A stretch of DNA of 64,000 bases from contig NZ_FNYJ01000001.1 of assembly GCF_900108875.1 (NCBI RefSeq), positions 1,729,387 to 1,793,386 on the forward strand, written 5' to 3'. Within the stretch, counting starts at the first letter, position 1. Each line of letters opens with the position of its first letter. Positions 8,640-18,074 of this stretch are shown here, piece by piece. Position numbers and translations under genes: made by a program. The DNA comes from Pseudomonas sp. NFR16 (lineage in GTDB: Bacteria; Pseudomonadota; Gammaproteobacteria; Pseudomonadales; Pseudomonadaceae). A model generated the notes under the pieces. The model was not told where the DNA came from. It worked only from the letters and a program-made list of their open reading frames with translations, and searched no databases.

Positions 8640-9595
8640 AAAAACCTCTGCTGACTCTGGGCCGCGTGGTCCTGACCCTGCTGGTCGTCATTCTCGCCGC
8701 CGTCGTCGTCTGGCGCATGGTGATGTATTACATGTACGCGCCCTGGACCCGGGACGGTCATATCCGGGCCGACGTGATCCAGATCGCGCCGGACGTGTCC
8801 GGGCTGATCGAAAAGGTCGCGGTCAGCGACAACCAGCCCGTGAAAAAAGGCCAGTTGCTGTTCACCATCGACCAGGACCGCTTCCGCCTGGCGCTGCGTC
8901 AGGCTCAGGCCACCGTGGCCGAGCGCAAGGAGACCTGGGAACAGGCGCAGCGCGAGAACAAGCGTAACCGTGGCCTGGGCAATCTGGTCGCGCGCGAGCA
9001 ACTGGAAGAAAGCCAGTCTCGGGAAGCCCGAGCGCTGTCGGCGCTGAACGAGGCGCAAGTGGCGGTCGATGCAGCGCAGTTGAACCTGGATCGTTCGGTC
9101 ATCCGCAGCCCCGTCGACGGTTACCTGAACGACCGCGCGCCACGCGACCGCGAGTTCGTCAGCGCAGGGCGTCCGGTGCTCTCGGTGGTGGACAGCAACT
9201 CGTTCCACATCGACGGCTATTTCGAAGAGACCAAGCTGGACGGGATTCACATCGGTTCCGGCGTCGACATCCGGGTGATCGGCGACAACGCCCGCCTGCG
9301 TGGTCACGTCGTGAGCATCGTCGCCGGTATCGAAGACCGCGACCGCAGCAGCGGCTCCAACCTTTTGCCCAACGTCAATCCGGCGTTCAGCTGGGTGCGT
9401 CTGGCGCAACGGATTCCGGTGCGCATTGCCTTCGATGAAGTGCCGGCAGATTTCCGCATGATTGCCGGGCGTACCGCCACCGTGTCAATCATCGATGCCG
9501 ACGGCGACGCAGTGGGCGTCCGCAGCACTGACGCGCCAGCCAGTTCTCCCGCCGTCGGCCATGCGCCGTCCACCGATAATGGAGCGAGCAAATGA
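8636..9595 (+). CDS. HlyD/AaeA-type periplasmic adaptor of the efflux pump
   Basis: A 319-residue membrane fusion protein. It has one N-terminal transmembrane helix (about residues 8-28), a lipoyl/barrel-sandwich half (YAPWTRDGHIRADVIQIAPDVSG), an alpha-helical hairpin with coiled coil (about 85-150), the second lipoyl half (VIRSPVDGYL, about 157-166), and a beta-barrel domain. It links the FUSC pump to the outer-membrane channel encoded next. It overlaps both neighbours by four bases. Confidence 0.9.
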   Translation: MKKPLLTLGRVVLTLLVVILAAVVVWRMVMYYMYAPWTRDGHIRADVIQIAPDVSGLIEKVAVSDNQPVKKGQLLFTIDQDRFRLALRQAQATVAERKETWEQAQRENKRNRGLGNLVAREQLEESQSREARALSALNEAQVAVDAAQLNLDRSVIRSPVDGYLNDRAPRDREFVSAGRPVLSVVDSNSFHIDGYFEETKLDGIHIGSGVDIRVIGDNARLRGHVVSIVAGIEDRDRSSGSNLLPNVNPAFSWVRLAQRIPVRIAFDEVPADFRMIAGRTATVSIIDADGDAVGVRSTDAPASSPAVGHAPSTDNGASK

Positions 9596-11016
9596 AACAC
9601 AGCGCGCGCCTGCTGACAGCGGGCCTGGGCTTATTGCTGTCGGCCTGTACCGTGGTCGGTCCGGATTACCAGTTGCCCAAAGACGCGGCGGTCAATCGCG
9701 CCGATCTGCAGGGCGACCTGGCCGGCGAATCGGCGAATGTGGTGTCGGCGCCCGTGCCGGCCGACTGGTGGAAGTTGTACAACGACCCCCGACTCGACGC
9801 GCTGGTCAGTCAGGCGCTGGCGTCCAGTACCGATTTACGCGTGGCCGCGGCGAACCTGCAGCGGGCGCGCTATCAGACCAACGAAGCGCAGGAGGCCGGC
9901 GGTTTCACCAACTCCGCCAAGGCTGGCGCGCAACGCCTGCAGGAAGCCGGGCAAGCATTCCTGTTGCCCGAGAAGGTGCCGGTGGCGAACATCGGTGACG
10001 TGGGGCTGACCACCTCTTATCAGTTCGACCTGTTCGGCGTGCTGCAACGCGGTATCGAAGCCGCGCAAGCCAACACCGACGCGGCGCAGGCCGCTGCCGA
10101 CACTGCGCGTATCACGCTGGTGGCCGATGTCGTGCGGTCGTACACGCAAATCTGCGCCGCCAACGAAGAACGCGATATCGCCCTGCAATCGCTGGATCTG
10201 CAGCAGCAGAGCGTCAACCTGACCCAGCGCCTGCGCGACGCCGGACGTGGCGATGAAACCCAGGTGACCCGCTCGCAGACCCAGTTCAAATCCCTGCGTG
10301 CCGAACTGCCGCGTTATCAGGCGGCGCGACAGGCTGGCCTGTATCGCCTGTCGATGCTGCTCGCGCGGCCGCTCGATCAACTGCCCAAAGGCGTTTCCGA
10401 GTGCGCAGAGCTGCCTCATATCGGGCAGGTCATGCCGGTCGGCGATGGCGCCGCTCTGCTCAAGCGTCGCCCTGATGTGCGTCAGGCCGAGCGCCGGCTG
10501 GCGATGTCCACGGCGGCCATCGGCGTGGCCACCGGCGAGTTGTACCCGGACATCAGCATCGGCGCGACGGTGGGCACCGTCGGTATTCTCGACGAACTGG
10601 GCGATCCATCGACCAACCGCTGGGGCTTTGGCGGCGTGATCAACTGGACCATTCCGTCCAACGGCGCCCGTGCGCGCATTCACATGGCCGAAGCGTCGAA
10701 TCAGGCCGCGCTCGCGCATTTCGACGGCGTGGTGCTCAACGCCATTCGCGAAGCACAGACCGGTCTGTCGCAATACACCTCGCTGCTGGAACGCCGCGAC
10801 GCGCTGGCCGAGGCGGAAGAGTCGGCGCGTCAGGCAGCGGATCAGACCCACCGTTTCTTCCTTGCCGGCCGTGAGTCCTTCCTCGCAGACTTGCAGGCAA
10901 CGCGCACCTACACCGATGTCACCGCGCAACTGGCTGCGGCCAACACGCAGGTTGCCATGAGTCAGATCGACCTGTTCCTGGCCCTCGGCGGCGGATGGGA
11001 GAACACCCATAAATGA
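9592..11016 (+). CDS. Outer-membrane efflux channel, OprM/NodT lipoprotein family
   Basis: A 474-residue outer-membrane factor. The N-terminus has a lipoprotein signal with lipobox LLSACT (Cys at about 19) followed by VVGPDYQLP, typical of NodT/OprM channels. Two long outer-membrane efflux repeats follow (about 60-260 and 270-460), with the family signature LLKRRPDVRQAERRLA at about 290-305. It is the last gene of the operon and completes a tripartite exporter. Downstream lies the REP tandem array, which probably helps end the transcript. Confidence 0.9.
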   Translation: MKHSARLLTAGLGLLLSACTVVGPDYQLPKDAAVNRADLQGDLAGESANVVSAPVPADWWKLYNDPRLDALVSQALASSTDLRVAAANLQRARYQTNEAQEAGGFTNSAKAGAQRLQEAGQAFLLPEKVPVANIGDVGLTTSYQFDLFGVLQRGIEAAQANTDAAQAAADTARITLVADVVRSYTQICAANEERDIALQSLDLQQQSVNLTQRLRDAGRGDETQVTRSQTQFKSLRAELPRYQAARQAGLYRLSMLLARPLDQLPKGVSECAELPHIGQVMPVGDGAALLKRRPDVRQAERRLAMSTAAIGVATGELYPDISIGATVGTVGILDELGDPSTNRWGFGGVINWTIPSNGARARIHMAEASNQAALAHFDGVVLNAIREAQTGLSQYTSLLERRDALAEAEESARQAADQTHRFFLAGRESFLADLQATRTYTDVTAQLAAANTQVAMSQIDLFLALGGGWENTHK

Positions 11017-11052
11017 TGTGTAACCCGTGACACTGGCCGCCAAACCCACCAC

Positions 11053-11312
11053 AGGACCGGCTTTAGCCGGGAACGCGTCGGTCGTCGCACCGCAAGATCG
11101 GTGGCGTTCACACCAGCCTCTTCCCGGCTGAAACCGGTCCTACTGACAGACCGTGTGCCCCTTGTAGGACCGGCTTTAGCCGGGAATGCGTCGGTCGTCG
11201 TATCGCAAGATCGGTGGCGTTCACACCAGCCTCTTCCCGGCTGAAACCGGTCCTACTGACAGACCGTGTGCCCCTTGTAGGACCGGCTTTAGCCGGGAAT
11301 GCGTCGGTCGTC
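11053..11312. repeat. 113-bp tandem repeat made of two REP elements
   Basis: About 2.3 direct copies with a 113-bp period begin at 11053, 11166 and 11279. Each unit holds AGGACCGGCTTTAGCCGGGAA and the opposite-facing TTCCCGGCTGAAACCGGTC, joined by a fixed spacer (CGTCGGTCGTCG...CAAGATCGGTGGCG). The second and third copies are nearly identical (GGGAATGCG in place of GGGAACGCG), which points to recent duplication of a whole REP pair. It sits after the efflux operon and before the aldo/keto reductase gene. Confidence 0.9.
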
Positions 11313-11395
11313 ACGTTCTTGAGATTGAACCCCTGCCCGCTTGCACTGCCTGAGTTCTCTATACACACGCAGTCATCATCGGCACGAGGCCTCCC

Positions 11396-12217
11396 ATGCG
11401 CACGCTTCAACTGGCAGACAAAACCGTTCCCGTCATCGGTCAGGGCACCTGGCGAATGGGCGAAGATCGCCATCAGCGACAAGCCGAAGTGGAGGCCCTG
11501 CAAACCGGTATCGATCTGGGCCTGACGCTGATCGACACCGCCGAAATGTATGGCGAAGGCGGCGCCGAAGAAGTCGTCGGCCAGGCCATCGCCGGCAAGC
11601 GTGACCAGGTCGTGCTGGTGAGCAAGGTCTATCCCCACAACGCCAGTCGCAACGGCATCCCCGCCGCATGCGAACGCAGCCTGCAGCGCATGAAGACCGA
11701 CTTCATCGATCTCTACTTGCTGCACTGGCCGGGCTCCTACCCGCTGGAAGAAACCGTCGAGGCGTTCGAACGTCTGCGTGAGGCAGGCAAGATCGGGCGC
11801 TGGGGCGTTTCCAACTTCGACGTCTCCGACCTGCTGGATCTGAACAACGCCGCCTGCGCGACCAATCAAGTGCTCTATAACCCGCAAGAACGAGGTATCG
11901 AATACGACCTGTTGCCATGGATGCAAAACGTCGCGATGCCGCTGATGGCTTACTGCCCGATCGGCCAGGCCGGGGATTTGCTGTCCAACCCGGCCATCCT
12001 CGAGGTCGCCGATCGCCATGACGCCACGCCCGCCCAGATCAGCCTGGCGTGGGTGTTGCGTCAGGACGGCGTCATTGCCATCCCGAAAGCCGTCGACCCG
12101 CTCCACCTTCGAATCAATGCCGAGGCGGCGCAGATCGACCTGAGCATTGAGGATGAGCTGCTGATCGACTCGTCCTGGCCGGCGCCGCTGCGCAAGACGC
12201 CGCTGTCGATGGTCTAG
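11396..12217 (+). CDS. Aldo/keto reductase
   Basis: A 273-residue NADPH-dependent oxidoreductase with the (beta/alpha)8 fold. The catalytic tetrad is Asp47 and Tyr52 (LIDTAEMYG), Lys77 (LVSKVYPHN) and His110 (LYLLHWPG). The C-terminal half has GRWGVSNFDVSDLLDL and the cofactor-binding IPKAVDPLHLRINAEA. It reduces aldehydes or ketones; the natural substrate is not readable. It is monocistronic, flanked by repeats on both sides. Confidence 0.92.
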   Translation: MRTLQLADKTVPVIGQGTWRMGEDRHQRQAEVEALQTGIDLGLTLIDTAEMYGEGGAEEVVGQAIAGKRDQVVLVSKVYPHNASRNGIPAACERSLQRMKTDFIDLYLLHWPGSYPLEETVEAFERLREAGKIGRWGVSNFDVSDLLDLNNAACATNQVLYNPQERGIEYDLLPWMQNVAMPLMAYCPIGQAGDLLSNPAILEVADRHDATPAQISLAWVLRQDGVIAIPKAVDPLHLRINAEAAQIDLSIEDELLIDSSWPAPLRKTPLSMV

Positions 12218-12228
12218 CAGCCACCTGT

Positions 12229-12362
12229 GAGAGCGTGGCCTGTCCCGCGATCGGCGGCGAACCCGTCGTTAATGGCTGCACCTGTTGCTGCCGGATACAC
12301 CGCGGCGTGTGGGCTGCCGAGAACTTCGTCGCCGATCGCGGGACACGCCAAGCTCCCACGAA
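12229..12362. repeat. Widely spaced inverted REP-like pair
   Basis: GTGAGAGCGTGGCCTGTCCC continuing GCGATCGGCGGCGAA is mirrored by TTCGTCGCCGATCGCGGGAC and ACGCCAAGCTCCCACG. The halves are separated by about 60 bases. One half of the same REP variant recurs at about 27015-27050. Confidence 0.7.
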
Positions 12363-12466
12363 CAGCCACAACCCCTTACAAACTGTCACAGAACTGTCAA
12401 AAACCCTTGCGATGATGCGGCTTTCGACCCTGCTGCCCGTTGGGCACTCCTCGTCTGTGAGCCCGC

Positions 12467-13483
12467 ATGAATCCAAGCATTGCCCGTCATCAGGACTCTG
12501 ACATTTTTGGTCTGCTGTATGGATTTCGTTTCAGACCGGACGAGCCCGGTCGCGAGATCGATTCGGCCACGGCGCTTGAGTTTTTGCACAATCCCAGCGA
12601 ACCGGGCGAGTTCGTCTGGCTGCACTTGAACCTTGCTCACGCCAGCTGCGAACGCTGGTTGAAGACCCATCTGGAATTGCCGGATGAATTCCTCGAGGCG
12701 CTGCATGAGGGTTCGAGGTCGACCCGTATCGAACACGTCGACTCCGCCCTTCTGGCCGTGGTCAACGATGTGGTCTTCGATTTCAATCGCGTCTCCACCG
12801 ACATCGCCACGTTGTGGGTGTGCGTGCGCAGCAACCTGATGATCTCCGCGCGGCACCACCCACTGCGTTCGGTGGACAGATTGCGATCGTCAGTCAAGCA
12901 AGGCGAAACCTTCCGCTCGCCCCTCGAGCTGCTGGCGCATCTGCTGCGCGATCAAAGCGAAGTGCTGGCGCAGTTCATGCGCAAAACCAGCATCAGCGTC
13001 GACAAGATCGAAGACCAATTACTCTCCCAGCGCTTGAGTAACAACCGCACCGAGCTGGGTGCCATGCGCCGCGTACTGGTGCGATTGCAGCGCCTGCTGG
13101 CCCTGGAACCTGGCTCACTGATGCGCCTGTTACACCGCCCGCCCAAATGGCTGATGGAAGAGGATTTGCAGGAATTGCGGCAATCCACCGAAGAATCGGC
13201 GCTGGTGATCAGCGACCTCACTGCCCTCGGCGAACGGATCAAATTGCTGCAAGAGGAAATCGCCGCCAACCTCAACGAGCAAAGCAGCCGTACGCTCTTT
13301 ACCTTGACCGTCGTCACGGTGCTGGCGTTGCCCATCAATATCGTGGCTGGTTTCTTCGGGATGAATGTCGGGGGCATTCCCTTGGCGGGTGATCCCCACG
13401 GCTTCTGGGTACTCGTAGCGTTGGTTGCAACCTTTACGTTTATCGCCGGACGCTGGGCGTTTCGTAAGAGCCGTGATTATTGA
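12467..13483 (+). CDS. CorA-family divalent cation transporter, ZntB-like
   Basis: A 338-residue protein with a large N-terminal cytoplasmic funnel domain, a long helix region (about 150-270) and two C-terminal transmembrane helices (about 282-302 and 312-331). The CorA signature FFGMN ends the first helix. The next residues are VGGIPLAGDPHGFW, closer to ZntB zinc transporters than to magnesium CorA proteins. Zinc transport is therefore inferred. The start MNPSIARHQDSDIFGLLYGF fits the family. Confidence 0.85.
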   Translation: MNPSIARHQDSDIFGLLYGFRFRPDEPGREIDSATALEFLHNPSEPGEFVWLHLNLAHASCERWLKTHLELPDEFLEALHEGSRSTRIEHVDSALLAVVNDVVFDFNRVSTDIATLWVCVRSNLMISARHHPLRSVDRLRSSVKQGETFRSPLELLAHLLRDQSEVLAQFMRKTSISVDKIEDQLLSQRLSNNRTELGAMRRVLVRLQRLLALEPGSLMRLLHRPPKWLMEEDLQELRQSTEESALVISDLTALGERIKLLQEEIAANLNEQSSRTLFTLTVVTVLALPINIVAGFFGMNVGGIPLAGDPHGFWVLVALVATFTFIAGRWAFRKSRDY

Positions 13484-13791
13484 AAGGATATCGTTGAAGA
13501 ACCTGATCACCCGGCTTGAGAGACAGTTGGGTGACGACCCTGCCTCAATGGCGTTAGCCTGTTCCCCTACACCCATTGACCAGTGAGCCAAGGATCCTGG
13601 CAGTCATGGCGCTGGTAGCGTCCGACACCCCAATTGCCGGCGCTGGCCGTGTCCAGGAGTTGAATGATTGAGTGGCGTGAGACGAGATCACACTGACGCC
13701 CCGGCTCAGTTATGCAAGAGCCGGGAAGTCAGGTCATTCCTGAGCAGCCATAAGAGCTAACAGCCACATGGGTACTTTGTTGAGCTAATCC
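13484..13791. other. Intergenic region, nothing recognised
   Basis: This is the space between the convergent transporter and a small hypothetical gene. No open frame with a ribosome site, no REP element and no clear terminator hairpin was seen. Confidence 0.4.
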
Positions 13792-14142
13792 TTACTCGAT
13801 TACGTACGTCTGACCCTTATGAGAGTATTTACCCCCTGCGGCCGACGCGTCAAACATCACGGTGACCGTGTCTCCTGAAGAGGCTTTGCCGTTAAATCTT
13901 TGCTTATTAGACAGGTAGGTTTGCCAAAGTTTGTCCTCGGGGATAAAGGTCATTGACTTCACAGGGCCTGAACAGGTCTCGCCGGCATCATTGACAAGCC
14001 AAAAATAATAATTATGAAGATCGTTATAGCGCCCGTACATAATCATCTCGATCGGTTGCTTCAGCGAAATCTTCTCACCCGTTTTCGTACCAGTTAAGTG
14101 AGGCCAATCCATACGCGGCCGTTTATCATCTGCGCTCATCAT
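13792..14142 (-). CDS. Hypothetical protein, 116 aa
   Basis: Not recognised. A soluble protein of 116 residues starting MMSADDKRPRMDW, preceded by a good ribosome site (AAGGAA, four bases before ATG). An upstream in-frame ATG at 14184 lacks one. Aromatic residues are frequent (MYGRYNDLHNYYFWLVND), and the C-terminal half looks like beta strands (ASSGDTVTVMFDASAAGGKY). There is no signal peptide or membrane helix. Its codon use is more A/T-rich than the neighbours, as is the whole pocket from 13.8 to 14.7 kb, which suggests acquisition from elsewhere. It could be a single beta-sandwich module, but I cannot tie it to a family. Confidence 0.65.
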   Translation of the reverse strand: MMSADDKRPRMDWPHLTGTKTGEKISLKQPIEMIMYGRYNDLHNYYFWLVNDAGETCSGPVKSMTFIPEDKLWQTYLSNKQRFNGKASSGDTVTVMFDASAAGGKYSHKGQTYVIE

Positions 14143-14785
14143 CGTATTCCTTGATCTGTAGTTAATTTCAGAGATTAGAGTCAAGCGTTCAGCTTACCCA
14201 GGCGTATCGTTGGTCATATGCACCTCTTCTGTCCTCCAGGGACGGTCGACCTCTCACTGTGAGATAACGGTTAAAGCGAAAACGAAGATCATTAACGACT
14301 GTTCAAGGGATTGCAGTACATCGGCGCGGGCGTCGCGCTGTACGCTCTGTTTTATGTTGAACTGAACAGTAGTTCCGTATTATCGGTCATTCACGGCCGA
14401 CCCCCCAGGCAACACAGCATCCGGATCGAAGGCAGCGAGGTGAGGAAAATCAGAAGCCTCCAGCCATGTATCTTTCTAACGTCCATGCAAGCAGTCCATT
14501 GCATATAAAAATAAGATGACCCCATAGTTTCTACAGTAGTGGCAACGTTAATTAACCGCCTCCGATAATGGGACAGGATCGACAAACGGTTATATTCTTT
14601 CGCGATAGATACAATAGCGATTAATCAACATCGATCTCCCAACTTGCATCACGCGCCCAGACCAATACGTCCAAAAAAATCGGACAGGCCGCTGCCGCCG
14701 CCGAGCATTTCGTGATCCACGTCGCATCTTTGTCACATTTTGAAATGATCATAGGTGCCATCCCATCTCGACAGGATCGCAAATC
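14143..14785. other. AT-rich intergenic region before the phosphate transporter
   Basis: About 640 bases of lower GC. Short frames on both strands at about 14310-14590 have no ribosome site and no protein-like composition. The promoter of the phosphate transporter must lie near its right end, where TTTGTCACATTTTGAAATGATCA is split as TTTGTCACAT + TTTGAAATGATCA at about 14729-14751. This is only a weak resemblance to a Pho box, so phosphate control is not claimed. Confidence 0.4.
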
Positions 14786-16402
14786 ATGGCAACCCCGACA
14801 CTGGCCCAAGGCTCTCTGCAGCAGGGCGCCGGACTGAGTTCTACCTTCGGGCGCAAGCCCGGCGTTCTGACGGTGGTAATTTTCTTCGCCATACTCGGCC
14901 TGGGTTTGCTTTACACCGGCTTCAGTCTCAAGCAGGACATGGACGAGCTGGGCACCGTGGTCCTGACCTGGACACCCTTCATCCTGCTCGGCGTGGCGTT
15001 GGTCATCGCGCTGGGCTTCGAATTCGTCAACGGCTTCCATGACACCGCCAACGCGGTCGCGACGGTGATTTACACCCATTCGCTGCCGCCGAACTTTGCG
15101 GTGCTCTGGTCCGGGACCTTCAACTTTCTCGGGGTGTTGTTCTCAAGCGGCGCGGTGGCGTTCGGCATCATCGCCCTGCTGCCGGTGGAGCTGATCCTGC
15201 AGGTCGGCTCGTCAGCGGGCTACGCGATGATCTTCGCCCTGTTGATCGCAGCGATCCTGTGGAACCTCGGCACCTGGTGGCTGGGCCTGCCGGCGTCCTC
15301 GTCGCACACACTGATCGGCTCGATCATTGGCGTGGGCGTTGCCAACGCGCTGATGCACGGCCGCGACGGGACCAGCGGCGTGGACTGGAGCCAGGCCACC
15401 AAGATCGGCTATTCGCTGCTGCTATCGCCGCTGGTCGGCTTCACCTGCGCCGCGTTGCTGCTGCTGGCCTTGCGCGCGTTCGTGAAGAACCGGGCGCTGT
15501 ATAAAGCACCGGAAGGCGCCACGCCGCCACCGCTGTGGATCCGCGGACTGCTGATTCTCACCTGCACCGGCGTGTCCTTCGCCCACGGCTCCAACGACGG
15601 CCAGAAAGGCATGGGCCTGATCATGCTGATTCTCGTCGGCACGCTGCCGATGGCTTACGCCCTGAACCGTGCGATGCCGGCCGATGAGTCCGTGCAGTTC
15701 GCGGCAGTGGCGCAGGTGACTCAGCAGGCGCTGATCAAAACCGCGCCGCTGCCCGCTCCGGCCGACTCACGCCAGACGTTGTCCACCTACATCCGCGACA
15801 AGCAGGCGACGCCCGAGCTGATTCCGGCGCTGGCGGTCATGGCGGGCAAGATCGGCGATCAGGTCGCCAGCTACGGCTCGCTGTCCAAGGTCCCGGCAGA
15901 AGCGACTGCCAACGTGCGCAACGACATGTACCTGACCTCCGAGGCCATCCGCGTGATGGACAAGAACAAGGTCGGCAACTTCGACGCCGATACTCAAGGG
16001 AAGGTGCAGCTGTTCAAGCAGCAGATCGACAACGCCACCCGCTTCATTCCGCTGTGGGTGAAAATTTCGGTCGCCATCGCGCTGGGTCTGGGCACCATGG
16101 TGGGCTGGAAACGCATCGTCGTGACCGTCGGCGAGAAGATCGGCAAGACCCACATGACCTACGCACAAGGCGCATCGGCAGAAGTCGTGGCGATGCTCAC
16201 GATCGGCGCGGCGGACATGTACGGGCTGCCGGTATCGACGACTCATGTGCTGTCCTCCGGCGTGGCGGGCAGCATGACTGCCAACGGCTCCGGGCTGCAG
16301 ATGCGCACGCTGCGCAATCTGGCGATGGCCTGGGTGCTGACGCTGCCGGCGGCGATCCTGCTGTCAGGCGGTCTGTACTGGTTCTTTACGCAGATTTTCT
16401 GA
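14786..16402 (+). CDS. PiT-family inorganic phosphate transporter
   Basis: A 538-residue membrane protein of the PiT family, which takes up phosphate with protons or divalent metal. The two family signatures are present: GFHDTANAVATVIYT (about residues 83-97) in the N-terminal half and ADMYGLPVSTTHVLSSGVAG in the C-terminal half. FAHGSNDGQKGMG is a third conserved element. A hydrophilic loop of about 150 residues (about 300-430) separates the halves, and around ten transmembrane helices are visible. It is followed by a good terminator. Confidence 0.92.
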   Translation: MATPTLAQGSLQQGAGLSSTFGRKPGVLTVVIFFAILGLGLLYTGFSLKQDMDELGTVVLTWTPFILLGVALVIALGFEFVNGFHDTANAVATVIYTHSLPPNFAVLWSGTFNFLGVLFSSGAVAFGIIALLPVELILQVGSSAGYAMIFALLIAAILWNLGTWWLGLPASSSHTLIGSIIGVGVANALMHGRDGTSGVDWSQATKIGYSLLLSPLVGFTCAALLLLALRAFVKNRALYKAPEGATPPPLWIRGLLILTCTGVSFAHGSNDGQKGMGLIMLILVGTLPMAYALNRAMPADESVQFAAVAQVTQQALIKTAPLPAPADSRQTLSTYIRDKQATPELIPALAVMAGKIGDQVASYGSLSKVPAEATANVRNDMYLTSEAIRVMDKNKVGNFDADTQGKVQLFKQQIDNATRFIPLWVKISVAIALGLGTMVGWKRIVVTVGEKIGKTHMTYAQGASAEVVAMLTIGAADMYGLPVSTTHVLSSGVAGSMTANGSGLQMRTLRNLAMAWVLTLPAAILLSGGLYWFFTQIF

Positions 16403-16428
16403 CGGTCAGCGTTTCCCTACTCTCCTTC

Positions 16429-16453
16429 ACGGGCGCTTCGGCGCCTGTTTTTT
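16429..16453 (+). terminator. Rho-independent terminator after the phosphate transporter
   Basis: A GC-rich stem with a TTCG tetraloop (GGGCGC-TTCG-GCGCCT) is followed by a run of seven T. Confidence 0.85.
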
Positions 16454-16502
16454 TGCGCGTAAAGTCTGGGTGTCCAGACTGCTCATCTGGCGCGGAACCC
16501 TT

Positions 16503-16590
16503 GTAGGAGCGCGCTTGCCCGCGAAGAGGTGCGTCAGACGACGCTGCGCTCACGGGTAAATCGCATTCGCGGGCTAGCGTGCTCCCACAG
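16503..16590. repeat. Inverted REP pair
   Basis: GTAGGAGCGCGCTTGCCCGCG at the left is mirrored by CGCGGGCTAGCGTGCTCCCAC at the right, with about 45 bases between. Confidence 0.8.
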
Positions 16591-16658
16591 AATTCTTCGC
16601 CACCCATGCGCGCGCGTCTGCCCTCTCAGAAGCAAACAAACGGGGCATATCTCCATCG

Positions 16659-16713
16659 GTTATAAAAATATGGAATTCAGTTCTTTTACGGAATAAATCG
16701 AAGCCTTTATAAC
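16659..16713. promoter_or_regulatory. GTTATAAA/TTTATAAC inverted repeat upstream of the sulfonate monooxygenase
   Basis: GTTATAAA (16659-16666) and TTTATAAC (16706-16713) form an inverted repeat with an AT-rich spacer, 46 bases before the gene start. Sulfur-starvation genes are often controlled by CysB, which binds AT-rich sites with such elements. No clear sigma54 -24/-12 element was found. The regulator is inferred only. Confidence 0.4.
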
Positions 16714-16758
16714 GGGTGCACTCGTCACAAGCCACCGATTCTGCTCGAAGGATTTCTC

Positions 16759-17895
16759 ATGGATGTTTTCTGGTTTCTACCGACACACGGCGACGGCCAT
16801 TTTCTGGGCACCACCAAAGGTGCGCGTCCTGTCACGCTCAACTACCTGAAACAGGTCGCGCAAGCGGCTGACGATCTGGGTTACCACGGCGTGCTGATCC
16901 CGACCGGTCGCTCCTGCGAAGACTCCTGGGTGATCGCCTCGGCGTTGGTGCCGCTGACCGAACGTCTGCGGTATCTGGTGGCGATCCGCCCGGGGATCAT
17001 TTCCCCGACCGTATCGGCGCGCATGGCGGCGACACTGGACCGTCTGTCGGGCGGCCGCCTTCTGATCAACGTGGTGACCGGTGGCGACCCTGACGAAAAT
17101 CGCGGCGACGGCAGCTTCCTCGATCACAGCGAACGCTACGAAGTCACCGACGAGTTTCTCAAGATCTGGCGCCGCGTCCTGCAAGGCGAAGCGGTAGACT
17201 TCGAGGGCAAGCACCTGAAAGTGCAGAACGCCAAGGCGCTGTACCCGCCGATCCAGAAACCCTATCCGCCGCTGTATTTCGGTGGCTCGTCGCAAGCCGC
17301 CCATGAGCTCGCCGCCGAACAGGTCGACGTGTACCTGACTTGGGGCGAGCCGCCTGCGGCCGTTGCCGAGAAACTGGCTGACATCCGCGAGCGCGCGGCG
17401 CGAAACGGTCGCACCGTCAAATTCGGCATCCGTCTGCACGTGATCGTGCGCGAAACCAGCGAAGAGGCCTGGAAAGCGGCCGACACGCTGATCGAGCACA
17501 TCAGCGACGAGACCATCGCGGCGGCGCAGAAATCCTTCGCCCGCTTCGACTCTGAAGGCCAGCGCCGCATGGCCGCGCTGCATGACGGTCGGCGCGACAA
17601 CCTGGAGATTGCCCCGAACCTGTGGGCCGGTGTCGGCTTGGTGCGCGGCGGTGCGGGCACGGCGCTGGTGGGTAATCCGCAGGAAGTGGCCGAACGGATC
17701 AAGGAATACGCCGATCTGGGCATCGAAAGCTTCATTTTCTCGGGCTATCCGCACCTGGAGGAGGCCTACCGCTTTGCCGAGCTGGTCTTCCCGTTGCTGC
17801 CCGAGCCGTATCGCAGCCTCGCCGGTCGCGGCATTACCAATCTGACCGGCCCGTTCGGCGAGATGATCGCCAACGATTTGCCGCCGCAGAAGTAA
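16759..17895 (+). CDS. ssuD: FMNH2-dependent alkanesulfonate monooxygenase (SsuD/MsuD)
   Basis: A 378-residue flavin-dependent TIM-barrel monooxygenase that splits sulfonates to aldehyde and sulfite, so that the sulfur can be used. The N-terminus [18 protein letters not shown], the [22 protein letters not shown] region (about 94-115) and the [14 protein letters not shown] stretch are diagnostic of the SsuD/MsuD group. It needs reduced flavin from a separate reductase, which is not in this window. The neighbouring sigma54 activator resembles SfnR, whose known partners include msu genes, so MsuD is possible. Sequence alone does not separate the two. Confidence 0.88.
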   Translation: MDVFWFLPTHGDGHFLGTTKGARPVTLNYLKQVAQAADDLGYHGVLIPTGRSCEDSWVIASALVPLTERLRYLVAIRPGIISPTVSARMAATLDRLSGGRLLINVVTGGDPDENRGDGSFLDHSERYEVTDEFLKIWRRVLQGEAVDFEGKHLKVQNAKALYPPIQKPYPPLYFGGSSQAAHELAAEQVDVYLTWGEPPAAVAEKLADIRERAARNGRTVKFGIRLHVIVRETSEEAWKAADTLIEHISDETIAAAQKSFARFDSEGQRRMAALHDGRRDNLEIAPNLWAGVGLVRGGAGTALVGNPQEVAERIKEYADLGIESFIFSGYPHLEEAYRFAELVFPLLPEPYRSLAGRGITNLTGPFGEMIANDLPPQK

Positions 17896-17913
17896 GCGAC
17901 ACCGCCGCCCCGT

Positions 17914-18000
17914 TGCAGGGGTGAGCGTGCTCGCGCCAGCGATCTGAATGCACCCGTGCACCCAGTGACCATCGCTGACGCGAGCAGGCTCACCCCTGCA
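17914..18000. repeat. Long inverted REP pair
   Basis: TGCAGGGGTGAGCGTGCTCG...CGCCAGCGAT is mirrored by ATCGCTGACG...CGAGCAGGCTCACCCCTGCA. The arms are about 30 bases each and nearly perfect. The pair separates the monooxygenase gene from the activator gene. Confidence 0.8.
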
Positions 18001-18074
18001 GGACAGCCCCGTTAGCCGGGCGAAAGCATGACGCTCGGGCCACAGGCATCGCCTCGGCGACAAGGAGTTCCCGG

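Noticed and set aside
11053-11312. Possible CRISPR array at the tandem repeats
   Set aside because: The period is 113 bp, the 'spacers' are also identical, there are only 2.3 copies, and the units contain REP hairpins. No cas gene is near.
14311-14585. Two opposing small frames in the AT-rich spacer
   Set aside because: They are mutually antisense with no ribosome site and odd composition (Cys- and Ile-rich).
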